From: Streptomyces odontomachi
Lineage (GTDB): Bacteria; Actinomycetota; Actinomycetes; Streptomycetales; Streptomycetaceae
Direction of reading: 5' to 3'
DNA: 64,000 bases
Assembly (NCBI RefSeq): GCF_024435355.1
Contig: NZ_JAMJWG010000027.1
Span: 59,464-123,463 of the forward strand
The position numbers and the translations under genes were made by a program. Positions within the stretch are counted from its first letter, which is position 1. Each line of letters starts with the position of its first letter. A model generated the notes under the pieces. The model did not search any database and was not told where the DNA came from. It saw only the letters and a list, made by a program, of their open reading frames with translations. Shown here piece by piece: positions 59,069 to 64,000 of the stretch.

Positions 59069-60366
59069 CGAATTCCCAAGCCTCCCAGGACGCAGCTGGC
59101 GGATCACTCGCGCCACCTCCGGGCTGTCCCGCGCACGGCGGTGCCACCCCGGACGGTGCCACTCCGCTGTACGGACCGCGGTACCGGCGGCGCCCGATGG
59201 ACATCTACCGGGCGATGCGGCGCCAGCACGGACCGGTCGCCCCGGTCCGGCTGGAGGGCGACCTCCCCGCCTGGCTCATCCTCGGTTACCGAGAGATGTA
59301 CGAGGTGACCAGCAACACCAAGCTCTTCGAACGGGACGCCCGCCGCTGGCGCCACTGGGACCGGGTGCCGCAGGACTGGCCGCTGATGCCGTGGGTGGCC
59401 TACGGCCCCTTGCTGCTCTTCACCGAGGGCGAGGAGCACCGCAAGCGCGCGGCGGCCATCGTCGACGCCATCGCCGAGGTCGACCAGTTCGAGCTGCGGT
59501 CGTCCTGCGAGCGCTTCGCCGATTCCGTGATCGACTCGTTCGCCGAGGCGGGCGAGGCCGAGCTGGTCAGCGCGTACGCCTACCCGGTGCCGGGGCTCAC
59601 GCTCGTCAAGCTGTTCGGGGTGTCCGAAGACGAGGCCGACAGCCTGCAACAGGACATGACCCTTTCGGTCGTCTCCGATGACGACGCCAACTCCGCCATG
59701 GGGCGTGCCATGGCCGCACTCGGCCGGTTGATCAAGACCAAGAAGGAGCGGCCGGGGCCGGACCTCACGTCGTACTTCCTGGCGAGGTCCACGGATCTCA
59801 CCGATGAGCAGCTGGCCGGCGACCTGATGGCGATGATGACCGCGGCACTGCCCGGGGTCGCCAACTGGATCGGCAACACCGTCCGGCTGATGCTGACCGA
59901 CAGCCGGTTCGCGCTGACGCTGTCGGGCGGCCGCCACAGCGTCAACGAGGCCTTGAACGAGGTCCTGTGGGTGGACAGCCCCCTACAGAACCTCATCGGA
60001 CGTTACGCCACGAGGGACACCACGCTGGGCGGTCATCGCATACGCACCGGCGACATGGTGATCCTCGGTCTTGCCGCGGCGAACACCGACCCGCAGCTGT
60101 GGCCCGACCCCACTGCCGGTTTCTCCGGCAACAACTCCTACATGACGTTCAGCCACGGCGACTACGGCTGCCCGGTCGGCGCGCCACAGCTGGCCAAGAC
60201 GATGGCGCAGGCGGCGGTCGAAGTGCTCCTCGACCGGCTTCCCGACGTGTCGCTTGCGGTGCAGCCGGAGGAACTCGAATGGATGGACTCCATCTGGTAC
60301 CACGGCCTGACCGCGTTGCCCGTCACCTTCGAGCCGACCTACGTCACCGGTAGGGACGGCGATTGA
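59065..60366 (+). CDS. Conservon cytochrome P450, CYP157-like, lacking ExxR
   Basis: A 433-aa P450 starting at GTG 59065 in a four-base overlap with CvnD. The haem-binding segment FSHGDYGCPVG has the conserved Cys (about residue 368) but with an extra residue before Gly. The K-helix reads NEALNEVLWVDSP, so the otherwise near-universal Glu-x-x-Arg is absent, as known for the CYP157 family found in Streptomyces conservons. The I-helix AALPGVANWIG lacks the usual Thr. Substrate and redox partners are unknown; activity or a structural role cannot be decided from sequence. Confidence 0.88.
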   Translation: MTNSQASQDAAGGSLAPPPGCPAHGGATPDGATPLYGPRYRRRPMDIYRAMRRQHGPVAPVRLEGDLPAWLILGYREMYEVTSNTKLFERDARRWRHWDRVPQDWPLMPWVAYGPLLLFTEGEEHRKRAAAIVDAIAEVDQFELRSSCERFADSVIDSFAEAGEAELVSAYAYPVPGLTLVKLFGVSEDEADSLQQDMTLSVVSDDDANSAMGRAMAALGRLIKTKKERPGPDLTSYFLARSTDLTDEQLAGDLMAMMTAALPGVANWIGNTVRLMLTDSRFALTLSGGRHSVNEALNEVLWVDSPLQNLIGRYATRDTTLGGHRIRTGDMVILGLAAANTDPQLWPDPTAGFSGNNSYMTFSHGDYGCPVGAPQLAKTMAQAAVEVLLDRLPDVSLAVQPEELEWMDSIWYHGLTALPVTFEPTYVTGRDGD

Positions 60367-60406
60367 CGGGCGCCTCGGGACGGCGAAAGCTGATGATGCG
60401 TAAACA

Positions 60407-60423
60407 AGTAACGCCTCGTTACT
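60407..60423. promoter_or_regulatory. Perfect palindrome AGTAACG-CCT-CGTTACT, TetR operator candidate
   Basis: Seven-bp perfect arms around CCT, ~97 nt upstream of the TetR gene, with a further half-site (CGTAAC) at about 60443 overlapping a possible -10 TAACAT (60445-60450). It probably serves autoregulation. Confidence 0.6.
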
Positions 60424-60519
60424 GAGTTGCCTTCCTTAGCCGCGTAACATGCCGGGTGTGCAAGCTGGACGACCACGGCGGCAGGTGGCGGCCAGGAGGG
60501 AACCAGCAGAGGAGCCGGG

Positions 60520-61275
60520 ATGCCGAACGAGGTGGACAGCGCCGGTCAGCAGCCACTGTCCCGGCGGGAGCAGCAGCGCATCGAGTTGCGCCGGGACGCG
60601 ACCGAGGCCGCCCGCCGCGAGCTTGCGGCGGGCGGCATCGAGCACCTGACCCTGGCGGCCGTCGCCCGAGAGGTCGGCGTCACACCGCCCGCGCTCTACC
60701 GGCATTTCGGCGGTGGACGGGAGGGCCTGATCAGGGCCGTCTACGACACGGTGACGGACGAGTTCGTCGATGTCGTCGCCACGGCGGCCGCCTGCTACGA
60801 CGAGTCCGACGTCAGCGCCCGGCTCCATGCCGCCACCCGGGCCGTCCTCGACTGGTCGCTGGCCCACCGGGCCGAGTTCGACCTGCTGATGGGGTCCAAC
60901 TACCCCCGGATCGCCGCAACCGAGCTCGGCATCCCCGTGGTGCTCTCCCGGCAGCTCGGCGGGCTCTACGGGACCCTCTTCAGCCGCTTGCTGCACGACC
61001 ACGACCTGCGGTACCCGGCGGACCACGAGATCAGGCCCGGTCTGCTGCCGCAGCTGCGGACCTACCGGGAAGGCATGAACCTCGACTTCCCGCTGGGCGT
61101 CGTCTATCTGATGCTGAAGTGCTGGCGCCAGATCTACGGCGTGGTCTGCATGGCGGTGTACGAGCACCTCGCGTTCGCGTTCGCCTTCGACGACGAGGAG
61201 GAGCTCTTCGAGGACATGATGGTCAGCATCCTCGGCCTGCTCGGCCTCGAGCGCAGCCCCGCGTACCGGAGGTAG
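60520..61275 (+). CDS. TetR/AcrR-family regulator
   Basis: A 251-aa regulator. The N-terminal HTH (AGGIEHLTLAAVAREVGVTP, then PALYRHFGGG) is canonical TetR; the C-terminal ligand domain includes FDLLMGSNYPRIAATELGIP. It is convergent with an alpha/beta-hydrolase gene. A perfect palindrome in its promoter suggests autorepression. GAGGAGC lies ~12 nt before ATG 60520. Confidence 0.85.
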   Translation: MPNEVDSAGQQPLSRREQQRIELRRDATEAARRELAAGGIEHLTLAAVAREVGVTPPALYRHFGGGREGLIRAVYDTVTDEFVDVVATAAACYDESDVSARLHAATRAVLDWSLAHRAEFDLLMGSNYPRIAATELGIPVVLSRQLGGLYGTLFSRLLHDHDLRYPADHEIRPGLLPQLRTYREGMNLDFPLGVVYLMLKCWRQIYGVVCMAVYEHLAFAFAFDDEEELFEDMMVSILGLLGLERSPAYRR

Positions 61276-61285
61276 GCCGCCGCTG

Positions 61286-62134
61286 TCATTCCCGCGGGTG
61301 TTCCTCCTGCCGCAGACCCTCGGTGAAGGCCAGAAGCAGTTCGGCGGTCCGCGGCGGGTCCTCGAGGTTGGGTGAGTGGCCGAGGCCGGGCAGCGTCCTG
61401 ACCTTCGTACCGGGGACGGCGCGGTAGTCGGCCGCGGACGCCGGGTTCCACCTGCGATCCTCCGCGCCGAAGAGCACCAGCAGCGGCTTGCCGAGCGGTG
61501 CCAGCCGCGCCGGGAGCGACCGTTCGCCCAGGAACGCCCGGATCGCCTGCGATATGGCTCCGAACGCATGGAAGTCGATGTCCCGGAACTGGTCCACGAA
61601 ATCCTGGGGGATCGCGAAGCCCTCGTGGAACCCGTCGCTCACGGCCAGCCGGATCTGGTCGTCCGTCAGGTCCGTCCATGATCCGGCGCGGAGGGGGACC
61701 TCCTTCGCGATGGAGGCGGCCATGTGGGGCCCGGTGTTGATGAGTACGACCGCGGACACCAGGTCGGGGCGCTGCTCGGCGAGGGCGGTGGCGAACACCC
61801 CACCGCTGGAATGGCCGCCGACGCAGGCGTGGTCGACGCCGAGCCGGTCCAGCACCGCGGCGACCCGGCGCACCTGGTCCGCGACCGCGTAGCTCGCGCC
61901 GTCCGGTTTGCCCGACCGGCCGCACCCGAGCAGGTCGATCCGGATGACCCGGTGCGAGCCGGTCAGGAGCGGAACCATCGGTTCCCACGAGCGGGCCGAC
62001 GCTCCGGTCCCATGGATGAGCAGGAGCACGGGGGCCTCGCGCGGGCCGTCCTGGCAGACGTGGATCTCGCCGTCGGGCAGGGACAGGGTCGTCTCCTCGG
62101 CGGCGAGGTGTGACGTGTTCTCGGAAGTGGTCAT
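61286..62134 (-). CDS. Alpha/beta-hydrolase fold enzyme
   Basis: A 282-aa alpha/beta hydrolase. The oxyanion-hole motif LIHGTGASARSW, nucleophile elbow GGHSSGG (Ser at about residue 115), acid LFGAEDR and catalytic His in LPGLGHSPNLEDP are all present. It could be an esterase, epoxide hydrolase or haloalkane-type enzyme; the specificity is unknown. ATG 62134 starts the conserved part, while the longer in-frame start (62428) adds a Pro/Arg-rich segment. Convergent with the TetR gene and 137 nt downstream of the DUF1906 gene on the same strand. Confidence 0.85.
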   Translation of the reverse strand: MTTSENTSHLAAEETTLSLPDGEIHVCQDGPREAPVLLLIHGTGASARSWEPMVPLLTGSHRVIRIDLLGCGRSGKPDGASYAVADQVRRVAAVLDRLGVDHACVGGHSSGGVFATALAEQRPDLVSAVVLINTGPHMAASIAKEVPLRAGSWTDLTDDQIRLAVSDGFHEGFAIPQDFVDQFRDIDFHAFGAISQAIRAFLGERSLPARLAPLGKPLLVLFGAEDRRWNPASAADYRAVPGTKVRTLPGLGHSPNLEDPPRTAELLLAFTEGLRQEEHPRE

Positions 62135-62192
62135 GTGAGCACTGTGGTCGGCGACATGGGCCGACGGCTTGGACGAATGTTCCGGTCCCCGG

Positions 62193-62223
62193 GGCGGGTA
62201 CGGAGACGAGCCCCGTACCCGCC
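62193..62223 (-). terminator. Terminator hairpin after the DUF1906 gene
   Basis: Eleven-bp perfect arms (GGCGGGTACGG at 62193-62203; complement at 62213-62223) with a 9-nt loop, 49 nt beyond the DUF1906 stop on the minus strand. Confidence 0.6.
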
Positions 62224-62271
62224 GTGCCGCGCCATGTCGGCTGTGCCGTGCCGGTCGGGCCGTGCCGTGCG

Positions 62272-63522
62272 TCAGTGCACGTTCAGGAAATTGCTGTCGA
62301 TGTTGAGGGTGTGACCGCCGTGGGTCTCGTTGTGTCCGCCGCGGTACTGGTGCACGCGCTGCCGCTGGTTCCACTGGCCGTCGGGGACGTAGGGCTTGAG
62401 GTCGGCGTTGGCCTTGCCGTTCCACCACGCGGCCCAGATGTGGTTGGGCCGGGAGTAGGAGTCCGAGGCGTAGGTGTTGGAGAGCGCCGTGACGCCGGAG
62501 CTGATGCTGGAGTAGACGCCTGACCGGTAGTTCTTCCTGTGCAGCTGGTTGGTCCAGCCGCTCAGGAAGTTGAGCACCGCCTTACGGCATGTGTCGTTCC
62601 CGTTGTCGAAGCCCTCGATGTCGTAGTAGATCACCGAGTCCGCACCGATGCCCTTCGACTGGGCGGCGCTGATCGCCGCCCCCGCCGCGTTGCGCCCCTG
62701 GCCGCGTGCGGTGTCCGCATTGCTGGACATCCGGTGCGCGAAGCTGGTGCAGGGCGCCTGGAGGCCGACGTAGATGGGCAGGACGTGCCAGCCGCCGGCC
62801 GTGCGGGTCTTCACCCAGTCCGCCGTGAGGTTCGGCTGCGCGCAGGCGCGGCTGACGCCACCGATGTAGACGCCCACGCCGCGGAAGTTGGTGGCGCTCT
62901 TCCAGGCGGCCATGGTCGCGCCGCTGGGCGCCGCGCACGCGTCGAAGCCGCGTCCCTTGAAGGTGCCCGGCGCCTCGACGGCCGACAGCGGCTCCGCGGT
63001 GCCGGACGCGGTCGATGCCGCGGTGGCGGTCCCGGTGCCGGCTGCGGCGGGCCTGGCGCCGGCGGTGAGGGTCGCCGATTCGAGGCGCTTGGCCGCTTCG
63101 GCCCCGCCGAAGGACGTCGCCAGCACTCCGGCCTCGCGTACGACGACTTGGCTCTCGCCGTCGGCGTCCGGCTGAGTCGCGACGGCGGCACCGCGCTCCG
63201 GGGTCCGTGCCCCGGCGGTGGGCGTGCCGGCGTCCAGCGGCTGGATCCACAGGCTGGGTGCACCGCCGACCGCGTGTGCCGGGCAGTCCTGCTGGTCGCC
63301 GGCGCGGCCCACGTACACGGTCGAGGCGTCGAAGATGATGCAGGCCGACGGGTTCTCGTCGAGGTTGACCACGCGCCACGACGCGGGCACCGTGACGTCG
63401 TACCCGCGGTAGGTGACGTGCTGCGTTTCCTGCTGCACGGATGCGGGGGCGGCGGACACCGAGGGCACGGCCGCGATCATGGCCGCTGCCGTGCCGGCGA
63501 GCGCTATCGGAAGTCTCTTCAT
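62272..63522 (-). CDS. Secreted DUF1906 (Rv2525c-like glycoside-hydrolase-like) protein
   Basis: A 416-aa exported protein. Signal peptide MKRLPIALAGTAAAMIAAVP with cleavage after SVSA. Residues ~20-190 are an N-terminal beta-rich domain followed by a Thr/Ala-rich linker. The C-terminal ~210 residues match DUF1906 (GRGFDACAAPSGATMAAWKS, VGVYIGGVSRACAQPN, DSVIYYDIEGFDNGNDTC), a TIM-barrel related to GH25 in which acidic residues sit at strand ends. It may act on the cell wall or another glycan. Start chosen at ATG 63522 because the signal peptide begins there. Confidence 0.85.
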   Translation of the reverse strand: MKRLPIALAGTAAAMIAAVPSVSAAPASVQQETQHVTYRGYDVTVPASWRVVNLDENPSACIIFDASTVYVGRAGDQQDCPAHAVGGAPSLWIQPLDAGTPTAGARTPERGAAVATQPDADGESQVVVREAGVLATSFGGAEAAKRLESATLTAGARPAAAGTGTATAASTASGTAEPLSAVEAPGTFKGRGFDACAAPSGATMAAWKSATNFRGVGVYIGGVSRACAQPNLTADWVKTRTAGGWHVLPIYVGLQAPCTSFAHRMSSNADTARGQGRNAAGAAISAAQSKGIGADSVIYYDIEGFDNGNDTCRKAVLNFLSGWTNQLHRKNYRSGVYSSISSGVTALSNTYASDSYSRPNHIWAAWWNGKANADLKPYVPDGQWNQRQRVHQYRGGHNETHGGHTLNIDSNFLNVH

Positions 63523-64000
63523 GCCAGCTGCACCCGTTTCCTCTTCTGGTTGCGCTCCAGATGGCCGTCGCCGTGGTTGTGGCCCTTGGTCGTGGGGAAG
63601 GACGAGATCGTCTGTGCCGCGGCGGCGGCCGGGATCGCGACGGCGAACGGCGGCGCTTGCGCTCGCGGTGGCCAGTCTTCGGCGAAGATGTCGGTGGATG
63701 GCGGCCTCCTCGGTGTCGATGGTTCGACGATTGAAGGAGGCGGCCATACAAAGCGGATACATGCGTCGCCGACGCCATCGTGAAAACGCAGCTGTGGCGG
63801 TGGCCGGCTGTCGAGCAGCCCGCCACCCCCCCCACAGGGCCCGGGGGCGACAGAGCCCCCCCCCCCGCGGAGCCCCCCCCCCGGCGCGGGGGGGCATCCC
63901 CCCCCCGCGGGGGGGGGCGCGGGCGGGGCCGCCCCCCCCCCCACGCCGGCAGACGGCCCGCCCCGGCGGGCACCGACCGCCGCTACGGATGCGATAGCCG
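63523..64000. other. Terminal non-coding region with a homopolymer block
   Basis: 478 bases with no supported gene. Up to ~63820 the sequence looks normal and probably contains the DUF1906 promoter. From about 63826 to 63958 it consists mostly of runs of 7-13 C or G, unlike anything else in the window; the last ~40 bases look normal again. Frames reported there encode only Gly/Pro/Arg runs and are not genes. Confidence 0.6.

Noticed and set aside
63826..63958. Chromosome-end (telomere-like) hairpins
   Set aside because: Streptomyces ends show sets of specific palindromes; here there are only homopolymer runs, and normal sequence continues afterwards.

Overview
The window is very G+C-rich, with third-position G/C bias, many GTG starts, leaderless-looking genes and lipoprotein ABC transporters. 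It carries a complete conservon (sensor/roadblock/DUF742/GTPase/P450) and an AfsR-type SARP-STAND regulator. All of this points to a Streptomyces or close relative chromosome, in an accessory-rich stretch of catabolic, regulatory and conflict-type genes. No tRNA, rRNA, CRISPR array, transposase or integrase was recognised.

Layout. 1-5.2 kb: the 3' part of a secreted glycoside hydrolase with carbohydrate-binding modules, an NTF2-like gene divergent from an XRE/MmyB-type regulator with two adjacent palindromes between them, and a secreted expansin-like protein preceded by a perfect CebR box. 5.3-9.1 kb: DUF1062, a SUKH-4/SUFU immunity-like fusion, an unknown protein, a microbial PARG and a VOC protein. 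9.2-11.5 kb: a MacB-like ABC exporter. 11.7-18.5 kb: a LacI regulator divergent from a sugar ABC transporter and GH78 rhamnosidase operon. 18.6-19.7 kb: a flippase-like membrane protein.

20.0-27.5 kb is a GntR/HutC regulon. One operon encodes a NagB-like enzyme, a GH4 glycosidase and a BadF-type kinase; a second encodes an ABC importer. Three promoters carry the same CTGGT half-sites. 27.5-31.7 kb: a methyltransferase, then DUF779, an aldehyde dehydrogenase and a GAF/SARP-like regulator. 32.0-38.7 kb: an LCP protein, a deacetylase-like/GT2 fusion whose deacetylase metal ligands are lost, a GPP34 protein and a ClC channel.

38.7-48.5 kb: a 1052-aa AfsR-like regulator divergent from a STAND ATPase with a RHIM-like N-terminal motif, a PfkB kinase, a 47-aa membrane peptide, and an ECF41 sigma factor with its oxidoreductase. 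48.6-55.7 kb: a beta-propeller protein divergent from a coupled two-gene system. That system is a small Trypco/Pepco-like protein and a 1726-aa caspase-like/HSP90-type ATPase with about ten C-terminal helical repeats, and it is the strongest candidate for an unusual conflict system. 56.0-60.4 kb: the conservon. 60.5-63.5 kb: a TetR regulator, an alpha/beta hydrolase and a secreted DUF1906 protein. The last 500 bases include a block of long C and G homopolymers that looks like a sequence or assembly artefact.
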